In this document: positions 52,788 through 62,574 of the stretch, in pieces
Numbering within the stretch: position 1 is the first letter of the stretch
Layout: each line of letters begins with the position of its first letter
Translations under genes and position numbers: made by a program
The notes under the pieces: model-generated
Seen by the model: the letters and a program-made list of their open reading frames with translations, nothing else
Database searches by the model: none
What the model was told of the DNA's origin: nothing
Origin: Melioribacteraceae bacterium
Lineage (GTDB): Bacteria; Bacteroidota; Ignavibacteria; Ignavibacteriales; Melioribacteraceae
NCBI GenBank assembly: GCA_022181065.1
Contig: BQMY01000077.1
Span: 62,001 to 126,000, forward strand
Direction: 5' to 3'
DNA length: 64,000 bases

Positions 52788-54189
52788 TTATAACGATATA
52801 ATAATTGAAAACGTAAAAAAGGAACATTTTAGAATCGCATCCGAGGTGGCGGCAGAATGCGGGACGCGATTATATATTGTAGGTGGTTTTGTCAGGGATA
52901 TTATTTTAGGCAGACCCCGAAATGAGATCGATTTCCTGGTGCTGGGACAGGGAATAACTTACGCCCAGAAACTTGCCGGAAAACTTGGTGTCACGAAGGT
53001 TACAATATTCAAGAATTTTGGTACCGCTCATTTCAGATATAAGGAAGTTGATTTCGAATTCGTTGGAGCCAGAAAAGAATCGTACAACCGCAACAGTAGA
53101 AAGCCCGTTGTCGAAGACGGAACTTTCGAGGATGATATCCAGCGGCGTGATTTCACTATAAATACTCTTGCTATTTCACTGAATAAAGAGAGTTATGGTG
53201 AGATTGTTGACAAATATAACGGTATGCAGGATATCGAAAATAAAATTATTCGTACTCCTTTAAATCCGCGTGAAACTTTTAGCGACGATCCTCTGCGAAT
53301 CATGCGCGCATTCAGGTTCGCGAGTCAGCTTGATTTTGAGGTTGCTGATGAAATCAAGAAAGCTGCCAACGAGATGGCTGCCAGACTAAAAATAGTTTCA
53401 AGTGAGCGAATAACAGATGAATTTCTTAAAATTATGGATTCTCCCAGGCCTTCTATCGGGCTTGTATTATTGTATGAAACGGAAGTGATGAAAGTTATTT
53501 TTCCCGAAGTAGCCGAACTTGGTGGTGTTGATCAGAGGAAAGATTATCATCATAAGGATGTGTTTTATCATACATGTGAAGTTATAGATAATATAGCTCC
53601 GCACACAAACGACACGTGGTTGAGAATCGCCGCGCTTCTTCATGATATCGCTAAACCGGTCACAAAGAAATTTGTGGAAGGCACCGGCTGGACCTTTCAC
53701 GGGCATGAGGAAATCGGCGCGAGAATGATAAAAAGAATTTTCAGAAAAATGAAATTTCCGTTTGCCAAAATTGAGTACGTTGAAAAACTGGTTAGGTTAC
53801 ACCTTCGTCCTATAGCTCTGGTTAATGATCATGTGACAGATTCGGCCATCAGAAGAATGGTTGTCGCTGCGGGTGAAGCGCTTGATGATCTGATAACGTT
53901 ATGCAGGGCTGATATAACCAGTAAAAATCAAAACAAGGTGACTCGCTATCTCGCAAATTACGATAAGGTAATGCTAAAGGTTAAAGAGGTTGAAGAAAAA
54001 GATGAATTAAGGGCATTTCAATCACCCGTAAGAGGGGATGAAATAATGAAAATCTGTAACCTTGCCCCCGGCAGAAAAGTCGGTAATATCAAGTCAGCCA
54101 TTGAAGACGCAATCCTCGAAGGCGAAATTCCTAACACTTATGAAGCTGCTTACGATTATCTTTTAAAGATTAAAGACGATTTTATCTAA
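52780..54189 (+). CDS. cca: CCA-adding tRNA nucleotidyltransferase with HD domain
   Basis: 469 residues from ATG at 52780; a GTG six bases earlier is possible. Class II nucleotidyltransferase head: IVGGFVRDIILG, EIDFLV (metal Asp), and RRDFTINTLA, then DDPLRIMRAFRFASQL; a C-terminal HD domain with ALLHDIAKP and FHGHEEIGA. It adds or repairs the 3' CCA of tRNAs, needed here because neither tRNA in the window encodes it. It overlaps the previous gene by eight bases. Confidence 0.93.
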   Translation: MDSYNDIIIENVKKEHFRIASEVAAECGTRLYIVGGFVRDIILGRPRNEIDFLVLGQGITYAQKLAGKLGVTKVTIFKNFGTAHFRYKEVDFEFVGARKESYNRNSRKPVVEDGTFEDDIQRRDFTINTLAISLNKESYGEIVDKYNGMQDIENKIIRTPLNPRETFSDDPLRIMRAFRFASQLDFEVADEIKKAANEMAARLKIVSSERITDEFLKIMDSPRPSIGLVLLYETEVMKVIFPEVAELGGVDQRKDYHHKDVFYHTCEVIDNIAPHTNDTWLRIAALLHDIAKPVTKKFVEGTGWTFHGHEEIGARMIKRIFRKMKFPFAKIEYVEKLVRLHLRPIALVNDHVTDSAIRRMVVAAGEALDDLITLCRADITSKNQNKVTRYLANYDKVMLKVKEVEEKDELRAFQSPVRGDEIMKICNLAPGRKVGNIKSAIEDAILEGEIPNTYEAAYDYLLKIKDDFI

Positions 54190-54316
54190 TATCTTTAGCC
54201 ACTTAATAAACCTGCCTGAAATATTTTTTGTCTAATAATGTAACTTTTATAATAAGGTTACGTCTTAAGTGATGAAAAAAATAATATTCCTGAACTTTTC
54301 TTTTAAGGAGAATGTA

Positions 54317-55657
54317 ATGTCAAGAGTTTTCGTAATTTTCTTTTTAATACTCGGTGTCGCCTCAAGCGCATTCGCTCAGAAAGTAATTACTCTTGATGAA
54401 GCGGTAAGTATCGCGCTTCAGCAAAACAGTGGACTGTTAAAGAGTACCGAAAGATTAAAATCGAGTGAAACAAACGTAAAAAGTAAATATGGTGATTTCC
54501 TTCCTGATTTGGATGTATCAGGTTCTTTTAACTGGCAAAGAAATGAAGGAATTCAAAGTTATGACGCGAATATCGGTCAGTTTATATCTGCAGACCAGGA
54601 TTCACGTTCATGGAGCGTGAGAGCAGGCGGTGGAGTAATGCTATTCAACGGTCTGGCGAATTACGCGAATCTTGAGAGCGCGAAAAATACACTTGATGCG
54701 GGAAAATTCAACCTTATCAAGTTGAAGCAGGATATTGTTTATTCCACTACCGGATTATATTACAATATTCTGGCCGCTGAAGAATTATTGAAGGTTAGAA
54801 ATGAAAATGTAAAATATAACCAGAAATTATTGGAAACAATCGAAGAGCGCAACAGACTTGGTTCGCTTCCAATCGCGGATGTATATGCCCAGCAGGTTCA
54901 GTTAGGTAACGCTCAGCTGCAGGCTATAAATGCGGAAAACGCTCTGGATGCAGCTAAAAACACTTTACTTGATTATCTGGCTCTTGATGTTTTTGAAGAT
55001 TATATCTTCTCTGATCCATTTGGGGACGATGATACTATTGATATGGATTCTGTGCTCGAAGAGTTTGATAATTATAAAAGCATGGTAAGTGAAGCGATGA
55101 AAAACAGATACGATTACAAGGCAGGGAAAAAATCGCTTGAAAGTACTATGAATAATCTGACCATTTCAAGAAGCGGGTTCTACCCGACACTCTCAGGTTC
55201 CTATTCATTCAGTACAGGAGCTGCTACTCCCGGTGATCTGTTTGACGCAAGAACATATTCTGCGGGTCTTACTCTAAGAATTCCCATTTTTAGCAACTGG
55301 AATACCGAATATTCTGTTCAGATAGGTAAAGTATCTGTTTTTGAAGCGGAAGAAGACCTTAAAGCACTTGAAAGAAGCATTTCAATTGAAATCAAGCAGG
55401 GTCATCTTGATTTGGTCGCGGCTAAAAAGGCTCTTGAAGTTTCATCTAAAAATGTGATTTCTGCCGGTGAAAACAGAAAAATTAACAATGAAAAATATTC
55501 TCTTGGTTCAGGTACAATTCTGGACGTGTTGCAAGCTGTCAAAGATTACCAGGAGGCTTTGAGAAATAAAATTGACGCTAAATATGATTATTACAACAAG
55601 CTTGACAACCTGATGAATGCTCTTGGCAAGCTTGACTACAATAAATTTGAAAATTAA
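54317..55657 (+). CDS. TolC-family outer-membrane efflux protein
   Basis: 446 residues from ATG at 54317, chosen for the aaggag just upstream; a longer frame opens at 54269. Signal peptide ending SSAFAQ. Two OEP repeats with long coiled helices (KVITLDEAVSIALQQN at the start; repeated LEVSSKNVISAGENRKINNEKYSLGSGTILDVLQA-type segment near the end). Outer-membrane channel for the adaptor and ABC genes that follow with short spacing. Confidence 0.93.
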   Translation: MSRVFVIFFLILGVASSAFAQKVITLDEAVSIALQQNSGLLKSTERLKSSETNVKSKYGDFLPDLDVSGSFNWQRNEGIQSYDANIGQFISADQDSRSWSVRAGGGVMLFNGLANYANLESAKNTLDAGKFNLIKLKQDIVYSTTGLYYNILAAEELLKVRNENVKYNQKLLETIEERNRLGSLPIADVYAQQVQLGNAQLQAINAENALDAAKNTLLDYLALDVFEDYIFSDPFGDDDTIDMDSVLEEFDNYKSMVSEAMKNRYDYKAGKKSLESTMNNLTISRSGFYPTLSGSYSFSTGAATPGDLFDARTYSAGLTLRIPIFSNWNTEYSVQIGKVSVFEAEEDLKALERSISIEIKQGHLDLVAAKKALEVSSKNVISAGENRKINNEKYSLGSGTILDVLQAVKDYQEALRNKIDAKYDYYNKLDNLMNALGKLDYNKFEN

Positions 55658-55685
55658 AATTATATCTATCAAGGAGATTTGATAT

Positions 55686-57002
55686 ATGGCTATTTCGCAA
55701 GGCAAGAAGTCGAAAACTAAAAAAAGAGTTATTGTTTTTGGATTGTTGGCGGTTATCATAGTTGCATTAGTGTTTGTCGTACTAAGCGGCAGCAATAAAG
55801 AAATGATTCATTCCGTACAGACAGAAGATGTTCAAAAACGTACTATCACACAGTTAGTTGCTGCTACCGGTAATATTAACCCTGTTGATCAGGTAATCAT
55901 TACTCCCGAAATTTCCGGTGAGATCGTAGAACTTCCGGTTGAGGAAGGTGATGCGGTTGATAAGGGTCAGCTTCTTATCAAGATCAAACCTGAAATTTAT
56001 ATTGCGCAGGTTAGAAGAGCTAAAGCAAGCAAGCAGTCTGCTGAAGCAACACTTAAAATCAGAGAAGCTTCTTTGGAAAAAGTAGAGTCGGACTATAACA
56101 GGATCAAGGGTCTGTTTGAAAAAGGACTTGCCAGTGACTCACAGCTTGAAGCGACAAAAGCTGAATATCTTTCAAGTGTTGGTTTGCTCGAAGCGCAGAA
56201 GGCATCTGTAATACAGGCTTCTGAAAGTTTGAAAGAAGCTGAAGAACAGCTAGCCAAAACAACTATCTACTCTCCACTAACAGGTACTGTTACAAAACTT
56301 AATGTTGAACTTGGTGAAAGAGTTTTGGGCAGTAATTTCAGCCAGGGTACAAATATCATGACCGTTGCCGATCTTTCAAGAATGGAAGCTATCGTTGAGG
56401 TTGATGAAAATGATGTTGTACTTGTCTCTGAAGGTGATGTGGCAAGAATTGAAATTGATGCATTCGGTGAAAAGAAATTTAACGGTATCGTTACACAGAT
56501 TGGTAACAGCGCTCTTTCAACAGGCATGGGTACACAGGATGAGGTTGTGAATTTTGAAGTAAAAATTGAATTGGATCAGCCGGATAATACTATTCGTCCG
56601 GGAATGTCATGCGACGCCGATATTGAAACTGAAACCAGAACAAATGTTCTTTCTGTGCCAATCCAGAGCGTAACAGCAAGAATGCCTGGTCTTGATAAAG
56701 AGAAAAAAGGTCCCGGTGAAAAGGGTGATTCTGTGATGGCGCAGGAAAAACCTGCCGAGATGGATGCACCAAAAAATAACAAACCTGTAGAAGCGGTATT
56801 TATCGCGTCCGGTAATGAAGCTAAAATTGTATATGTTGAAACCGGAATCAGTGATGATACATATATGGAAATCATATCCGGGTTAAGCGATAGTTCAAAA
56901 GTAATTAGCGGCCCATATCGCGCTATTTCAAAAGAACTGGAACATGGAAGCAAGATCATGGTTCAAAGTAAAGGTGGTTTTGGTAAAAAAGGTGAAAATT
57001 AA
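55686..57002 (+). CDS. Periplasmic adaptor (MacA-like membrane-fusion protein)
   Basis: 438 residues. N-terminal membrane anchor (about 12-35), lipoyl/barrel-sandwich (ATGNINPVDQVIITPEISGEI), long coiled-coil hairpin (about 115-185) and beta-barrel (IYSPLTGTVTKLNVELGERV). A Pro/Lys-rich insert (about 335-365) near the C-terminal part. aaggagatt precedes the ATG. Links TolC to the MacB-like permease pair. Confidence 0.92.
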   Translation: MAISQGKKSKTKKRVIVFGLLAVIIVALVFVVLSGSNKEMIHSVQTEDVQKRTITQLVAATGNINPVDQVIITPEISGEIVELPVEEGDAVDKGQLLIKIKPEIYIAQVRRAKASKQSAEATLKIREASLEKVESDYNRIKGLFEKGLASDSQLEATKAEYLSSVGLLEAQKASVIQASESLKEAEEQLAKTTIYSPLTGTVTKLNVELGERVLGSNFSQGTNIMTVADLSRMEAIVEVDENDVVLVSEGDVARIEIDAFGEKKFNGIVTQIGNSALSTGMGTQDEVVNFEVKIELDQPDNTIRPGMSCDADIETETRTNVLSVPIQSVTARMPGLDKEKKGPGEKGDSVMAQEKPAEMDAPKNNKPVEAVFIASGNEAKIVYVETGISDDTYMEIISGLSDSSKVISGPYRAISKELEHGSKIMVQSKGGFGKKGEN

Positions 57003-57014
57003 ACGGTAAAAAAT

Positions 57015-57734
57015 ATGAATATTATCAGAATTGAACATATCGCTAAAATTTATCAGGTTGGTTCTGAAGAGGTACATGCCCTGAGGGATGTATCTCTTAC
57101 CATCGACAAAAATGAGTATGTTGCCATCATGGGGCCTTCCGGTTCCGGAAAGTCAACTTTGATGAATATACTCGGTTGTCTTGATACTCCAACCAAGGGG
57201 CTCTATGATTTCAAAGGAATTAACGTTTCGGAAATGACAGACAATGAACTTGCGAATATTCGGAACAGAGAGATTGGATTTGTATTCCAGACGTTTAACC
57301 TTTTGCCTCGTTCAAATGCGTTGCACAATGTTGAACTACCTCTAATTTATTCGGGTGTTTCTTCATCCGATCGTAAGGAAAAAGCCCTTGAAGCACTGGA
57401 AAAAGTGCAGCTTTCTGATCGTGTTACACATAAACCTAATGAGCTATCGGGTGGTCAGAGACAAAGGGTTGCTATTGCCAGAGCACTGGTTACTTCGCCT
57501 GCGATAATTCTTGCGGATGAGCCTACGGGTAACCTCGATACAAAAACCGGTGAAGATATTATGGCTCTCTTTAATGAACTTCATCACCAGGGAAATACTA
57601 TTATTCTGGTAACTCATGAAGAATATATCGCTGAACATGCCAACAGAATTATCAGGATCAGAGATGGTATGATTGAAAGTGATACAGAAGTGAGAAACAG
57701 GATTATCCCAAAAGCTCATAACGTAGAAAATTAA
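57015..57734 (+). CDS. ABC transporter ATPase, MacB/LolD type
   Basis: 239 residues. Walker [11 protein letters not shown]-loop [11 protein letters not shown], signature [15 protein letters not shown], Walker [12 protein letters not shown] and switch VTHE. Stand-alone ATPase; the permeases are encoded by the next two genes. Twelve bp after the adaptor. Confidence 0.95.
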   Translation: MNIIRIEHIAKIYQVGSEEVHALRDVSLTIDKNEYVAIMGPSGSGKSTLMNILGCLDTPTKGLYDFKGINVSEMTDNELANIRNREIGFVFQTFNLLPRSNALHNVELPLIYSGVSSSDRKEKALEALEKVQLSDRVTHKPNELSGGQRQRVAIARALVTSPAIILADEPTGNLDTKTGEDIMALFNELHHQGNTIILVTHEEYIAEHANRIIRIRDGMIESDTEVRNRIIPKAHNVEN

Positions 57735-57752
57735 AAAATCAGTGGTGATTTT

Positions 57753-58994
57753 ATGAATAGTATATTATTCGAAATAAAAGAAGGACTTCTTATCTCATTA
57801 AGAGCCATAAAAGCGAATAAAATTCGCTCGGTCCTGACTACGCTGGGTATTGTTATTGGTGTGTTTGCGGTCGTAGTAATGAGTAACGCGGTTAGAGGAA
57901 TTGATAAGAGCTTTCAGGAAGGTGTCTCCTCACTTGGGAGTGACAACCTTTATATAGACAAATGGGCATGGTTCAATAGTGAAATTCCCTGGTGGGAGAT
58001 GAGGAATCGTAAAAATCTTACACTTGAGGATTTTGAGAAGTTTAAAGAACTCGCCAGGCTTCCCGTTGCCGTTGCTCCAAGTATGTGGTCAACTGAAAAT
58101 GTAAAATATGAAGATGAAATTGCCCAGTTTACAAACGTTCAGGGTACAACCGCGGAATATATTGAAACAACCAACCTTGATTTTGAATCGGGCAGATTTT
58201 TTACAGAACTTGAATCGAACGCTTCGAGAAATGTAGCTGTGATTGGAAGTGCTATAGCCGATGTATTATTTGAGGAAGGTCAGGGAGTTGGTTACGAGAT
58301 AGAAATTGAAAATAAGAAGTTCAAGGTTGTTGGAATTTTATCTGAACAGGGCAGCCATGTGATGGGCAATTTTAATCCTGATAACCAGGTTTACATAACA
58401 ATTGGCTCGATGTTTAAATATTTCATGAGTACACACCGCCGCAGTCTTACCATCAACGTTAGAGCAGGAAGTAGTTTGGAAGTTGCTGATGTTAAGGAAG
58501 AGGCAATAGGTGTAATGCGCAGAGTAAGAGGATTAAAATTTAACGAAATCAATGACTTTTCGATTAACCAGCAAGAAGGTTTGTTATCAGAAATTAACAG
58601 TACAGTTGGAGTAATACAGATTGCAGGATTTATCATTACAGGTTTATCTCTCTTTGTGGGAGCAATTGGTATTATGAATATCATGTTTGTTTCTGTGAAG
58701 GAGAGAACCAAGGAAATTGGTATCAGGAAAGCTATTGGCGCGAAAAAACGTACTATATTAAGCCAGTTTATTGCGGAATCGGCTATTATATGTCTGTTGG
58801 GAGGTATGATCGGTCTCTTCTTCTCGGTATTGGCGACACTCATGATCCAAAACACCGATTTCCCGATATCACTAGATTTTGACGCTGTAATACTCGCTGT
58901 ATCAATTTCTCTTATTGTAGGAGTGTTCTCAGGGTTTGCACCGGCTTACAAAGCCTCTACTCTTGATCCGGTTGACGCTTTAAGGTACGAATAA
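57753..58994 (+). CDS. MacB-type ABC permease, copy 1
   Basis: 413 residues: N-terminal membrane helix after the LRANKIRSVLTTLGIVIG-like segment, a large MacB periplasmic core (about 45-270), then FtsX-type helices with ERTKEIGIRKAIGA and a final LDPVDALRYE. Mechanotransmission-type transporters use two permeases; here two different ones follow each other, suggesting a heterodimer with one shared ATPase. Confidence 0.94.
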   Translation: MNSILFEIKEGLLISLRAIKANKIRSVLTTLGIVIGVFAVVVMSNAVRGIDKSFQEGVSSLGSDNLYIDKWAWFNSEIPWWEMRNRKNLTLEDFEKFKELARLPVAVAPSMWSTENVKYEDEIAQFTNVQGTTAEYIETTNLDFESGRFFTELESNASRNVAVIGSAIADVLFEEGQGVGYEIEIENKKFKVVGILSEQGSHVMGNFNPDNQVYITIGSMFKYFMSTHRRSLTINVRAGSSLEVADVKEEAIGVMRRVRGLKFNEINDFSINQQEGLLSEINSTVGVIQIAGFIITGLSLFVGAIGIMNIMFVSVKERTKEIGIRKAIGAKKRTILSQFIAESAIICLLGGMIGLFFSVLATLMIQNTDFPISLDFDAVILAVSISLIVGVFSGFAPAYKASTLDPVDALRYE

Positions 58995-59008
58995 TAAAAG
59001 GAAAGAAG

Positions 59009-60244
59009 ATGTTCAAATTTATAGAGATGTTAAAAGTAGCGTTTAATTCGCTTTCAGCGAATAAATTAAGATCGTCTTTGACCATTTTGGGTATAGTTGT
59101 AGGAATCTTTTCGATTATTGCCATTAGTACCGTCATCGCGATGCTTCAAACCAGTATTGAGGAAGGTGTTTCCGCCCTCAACCAAAATACATTCCAGATA
59201 CAGAAATGGCCGGCAATCAGGACAGGTGGTGCTGAAGAACGAGCTAAAATAAGAAACAGAAAAGATATTACCGTAGATGAATATTACGCGTTCAAGGATA
59301 AAATGAATGGTGGTAGCGCAGTTGGAGCCGAACAATGGAATTTTGGCAAAAGATTGAAGTTCGGTTCAACTGAAACCAATCCTAATGTTTCCGTATCGGG
59401 GTGTACACCGGAAGCTTTTATAAATAATGAATGGATAATCGGACAGGGAAGAGACTTCAATCAAAATGATGTATCTTCGGCTAGCAGAGTTATTGTGCTC
59501 GGTTCAGACGTATCAGAAAGATTATTCGATTTTCTTGATCCAATTGGTCAGGAAATCTGGATGGATGGAAAAAAGCTGCGCGTGATTGGAGTACTTGAAG
59601 AACGTGGTGATGTATTTGGTCAGAGTCAGGATAACTTTGCGCTCATTCCACTAAATACTTTTCAAAGTTTTTACGGGAAACGCTCAAGAAGTGTTAACAT
59701 AACCGTTAGAGTACCAGAAAACGGATCCTACGATGATATGCTTGAAAGAGCTGTTGGACATATGCGTACCGTTCGAAAAGTTCCTGCCGGTGAAGAGAAT
59801 GATTTTGATATACGCACAAATCAGGCTATGCTCGATCGTATAAATGAAATGACCGCCAACGTTAGGATAGGCGCGCTGGTAATAGCAGCAATCGCATTGT
59901 TAGCTGCCGGTATAGGAATTATGAATATTATGCTTGTATCTGTTACCGAGAGAACCAAAGAGATTGGTATCAGGAAAGCGATTGGCGCAAATAAGAGTAA
60001 TATTATGGTGCAGTTTCTTTCCGAAGCGGTGGTGTTGTGCCTTGTGGGAGGGGCAATAGGAATAGTGATGGGAGTCGCTGTTGGGATTGCCGCCGGAAGT
60101 ATGCTCAACGCAATTGCCACAATCCCGATGGATTGGGTAGGTATTGGTGTAGGACTTTGTGTAATGATTGGAATTACATTCGGGACTTACCCCGCGTTAA
60201 AAGCGGCTAATCTTGATCCGATTGAAGCTTTACGTTACGAGTAA
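59009..60244 (+). CDS. MacB-type ABC permease, copy 2
   Basis: 411 residues, paralogous to the previous gene with the same order: SANKLRSSLTILGIVVG, periplasmic core (about 45-270), ERTKEIGIRKAIGANK and the ending LDPIEALRYE. Fourteen bp downstream of copy 1; converges with the ABC-2 permease gene, with only three bp between stops. Confidence 0.94.
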   Translation: MFKFIEMLKVAFNSLSANKLRSSLTILGIVVGIFSIIAISTVIAMLQTSIEEGVSALNQNTFQIQKWPAIRTGGAEERAKIRNRKDITVDEYYAFKDKMNGGSAVGAEQWNFGKRLKFGSTETNPNVSVSGCTPEAFINNEWIIGQGRDFNQNDVSSASRVIVLGSDVSERLFDFLDPIGQEIWMDGKKLRVIGVLEERGDVFGQSQDNFALIPLNTFQSFYGKRSRSVNITVRVPENGSYDDMLERAVGHMRTVRKVPAGEENDFDIRTNQAMLDRINEMTANVRIGALVIAAIALLAAGIGIMNIMLVSVTERTKEIGIRKAIGANKSNIMVQFLSEAVVLCLVGGAIGIVMGVAVGIAAGSMLNAIATIPMDWVGIGVGLCVMIGITFGTYPALKAANLDPIEALRYE

Positions 60245-60247
60245 TTT

Positions 60248-61558
60248 CTAAAATACTTTTCCTTTACGGAATCGCAGAAGAGAATAAAAATTAGCGATAA
60301 AAGCAGTAGATAATAAAACCATTACGTGCGGCGCTATTGTACTGAAATTAGCGCCGCGCCATAATACTTGCAAAAATGCTTCAACCGACCAATAAGTAAT
60401 AGTACCTTTCGAAATAACCTGCATCCAGTCGGGTAGCAATGAAACCGGAAACCACGAACCTCCCAAAGCGGAAATAACGAGTATCAACAATGTCGAGATA
60501 CCGTTTGCCTGATTTAAACTTTTTGCGAATGAAGTTATTATCATCCCGAATGATACCGCCGCCGCCGCTGAAGATATTATTACAATCGCCAGATTCAGAA
60601 AATTAGCGAATATATCAACATCAAAGACCAGCCAGGCAAAGATGAACATAACCGATAGCTGAACCACACCAAGTGACATCGACCAGATATATTTGCTCCA
60701 GAGTATCTGACTGCGCTGAACAGGCATACACAGTAATCTTTTAAGAGTACCTTCTGTTTTCTCTTCAAAGAGTGACATTGCCGCGCCCGTAAGTGAAAAA
60801 AGGAGGAACATAATCGCCCACCCGCCAACGATTCTCGTTACGCCAGGGTTTGCAACTTCCTTACCCACAAGCTGAACAGAATCAAACTTAATGAGGTTAC
60901 TTATTGGATTATCAGCTTTATTAACACTGGTATTCAGGACTGCATCTTCTGAATCTGAAAGAAGACTAATTGAATCGGGGTTAACATCGAAAAATTTACC
61001 TATTAAACCGGTTAGTCTGCTCTGAAAATTGCCTGCTTCAGCTTTGCCGATCTGTTTGTTTATCTGCTTCCTGAAAAGGTAGGGAAGAAGAGCAGGTACT
61101 TCCGACATCACCAGCTTTTGAACCGAGCCCTGAATAAGTGAAATCTCGATTTCATTGCTCGGATCATAATAAAATTTAATGTTTAGCGAAGATGATGTAT
61201 CACTGATAAAATCGGTAGGAAAGACTAACGCGGCTCTGAAAATACCTGCTTCTACCGCCGACTTTGCTCGTTCCTCATTGTAATATACTTTTTCTCTGGG
61301 TTTATCATCGATATAATATTTTACCGGTCGGATATTATCCGAAGAATCAAGTTTAGCCTCAATAGTTTTTGCTATTTTTGATTCCGATTCGTTTACAAAA
61401 ATGACGTTAATTTTACCTCTGGAACCTCCTCCGCCACCAAAGATATTACCAAATATCAGAATCAATATTATCGGTACGATAAATGTTAAAACTATCGCGG
61501 CAGTATCAGCCTTGAACCTGAGAAAATCCTTTCTGATTAGAAGTAGTACAGTTTTCAA
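60248..61558 (-). CDS. ABC-2 type exporter permease
   Basis: 436 residues of the ABC2_membrane_3 family: N-terminal membrane helix (about 18-40), large extracytoplasmic domain (about 45-225) after GGGGGSRGKINVIFVNE-type wording, then five helices, with EEKTEGTLKRLLCMPV. Overlaps the ATPase gene by four bases. Substrate unknown. Confidence 0.92.
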   Translation of the reverse strand: MKTVLLLIRKDFLRFKADTAAIVLTFIVPIILILIFGNIFGGGGGSRGKINVIFVNESESKIAKTIEAKLDSSDNIRPVKYYIDDKPREKVYYNEERAKSAVEAGIFRAALVFPTDFISDTSSSLNIKFYYDPSNEIEISLIQGSVQKLVMSEVPALLPYLFRKQINKQIGKAEAGNFQSRLTGLIGKFFDVNPDSISLLSDSEDAVLNTSVNKADNPISNLIKFDSVQLVGKEVANPGVTRIVGGWAIMFLLFSLTGAAMSLFEEKTEGTLKRLLCMPVQRSQILWSKYIWSMSLGVVQLSVMFIFAWLVFDVDIFANFLNLAIVIISSAAAAVSFGMIITSFAKSLNQANGISTLLILVISALGGSWFPVSLLPDWMQVISKGTITYWSVEAFLQVLWRGANFSTIAPHVMVLLSTAFIANFYSLLRFRKGKVF

Positions 61559-62472
61559 TCTCTCATACTCCTTCCTGTCATATGTAAAAAAACATCTTCC
61601 AGAGAAGCTCTTGTAAGGGCGATTTCCTCCGGATTTATATTTATCGATTCAATTTTTGAAAAGATTTCAGATAGTTTTGAGTGGGTCTCATCAGGAATTA
61701 GTTCAAAGTGAAATTCATGTTCAATAATGTTTCCAATTTGCTTGACTTGAGTAAGTTGTTCATCGGAAATATTTTTAAGTAATTTGACACTCTTTTGTTG
61801 ATCGAGGTTTTCAAGTAATTGTGAAAGTGTACCTTTTGTGATTATTGTACCATTATCGATAATTGCCATACGTGAGCACAAGCGTTCAGCTTCTTCCATG
61901 TAATGAGTAGTGTAAACAACTGTTTTCCCTGACTCATTCAGATGTTTTAACATATCAAAAATAGCGTTTCTTGACTGAGGATCGACTCCGACTGTCGGCT
62001 CATCACATAGGATAAGTGGAGGGTTATGCATGATTGAAGCAGCAAGATTTAACCTGCGTTTCATTCCACCCGAAAATGTTTTCACGGTATCTTTCTTGCG
62101 GTCAGATAGTTGAACCAGCTCTAACACTTCATCAATTTTGGTCTGGAGTTTTTTACCGGAAAGTTCAAAAATGCTGCCAAATATCTTCAAATTATCAATG
62201 GCTGAAAGTTCCTGATAAAGCGCGATCTCCTGAGGAACGTATCCGATGTTACTCCTCATCTCCATACTTTCATACACCATCATACGATCATCTACCGATA
62301 CACTTCCGGCATCCGGTTTCAGATACCCGACGATGATATTCATCAGGGTCGATTTACCAGCTCCATTGGGCCCTAGCAGTCCGAAGAACTCTCCTCGAGC
62401 CACTTCAAGATTAATATCTTTAAGAGCGGCGATTCGCCCAAAATGTTTTACAATATGATGGATTTTTAGCAT
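61555..62472 (-). CDS. ABC transporter ATPase, DrrA/CcmA type
   Basis: 305 residues from ATG at 62472; a TTG 18 bases earlier is also in frame and neither has a clear ribosome site. Walker A GPNGAGKST, signature FSGGMKRRLNLAASI, Walker B ILCDEPTVGVD, switch TTHYMEEAE, and a C-terminal domain typical of DrrA-like exporters. Partner of the ABC-2 permease. Confidence 0.93.
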   Translation of the reverse strand: MLKIHHIVKHFGRIAALKDINLEVARGEFFGLLGPNGAGKSTLMNIIVGYLKPDAGSVSVDDRMMVYESMEMRSNIGYVPQEIALYQELSAIDNLKIFGSIFELSGKKLQTKIDEVLELVQLSDRKKDTVKTFSGGMKRRLNLAASIMHNPPLILCDEPTVGVDPQSRNAIFDMLKHLNESGKTVVYTTHYMEEAERLCSRMAIIDNGTIITKGTLSQLLENLDQQKSVKLLKNISDEQLTQVKQIGNIIEHEFHFELIPDETHSKLSEIFSKIESININPEEIALTRASLEDVFLHMTGRSMRD

Positions 62473-62574
62473 TAGAATTCTGATAAACAATTTAATTGAC
62501 GAAAATTAAAATAACGTTTTGCAAGTATTTTACAAAAAAAATTTGTTAATTCGGAGGATGAATTGTGAGAAGAT

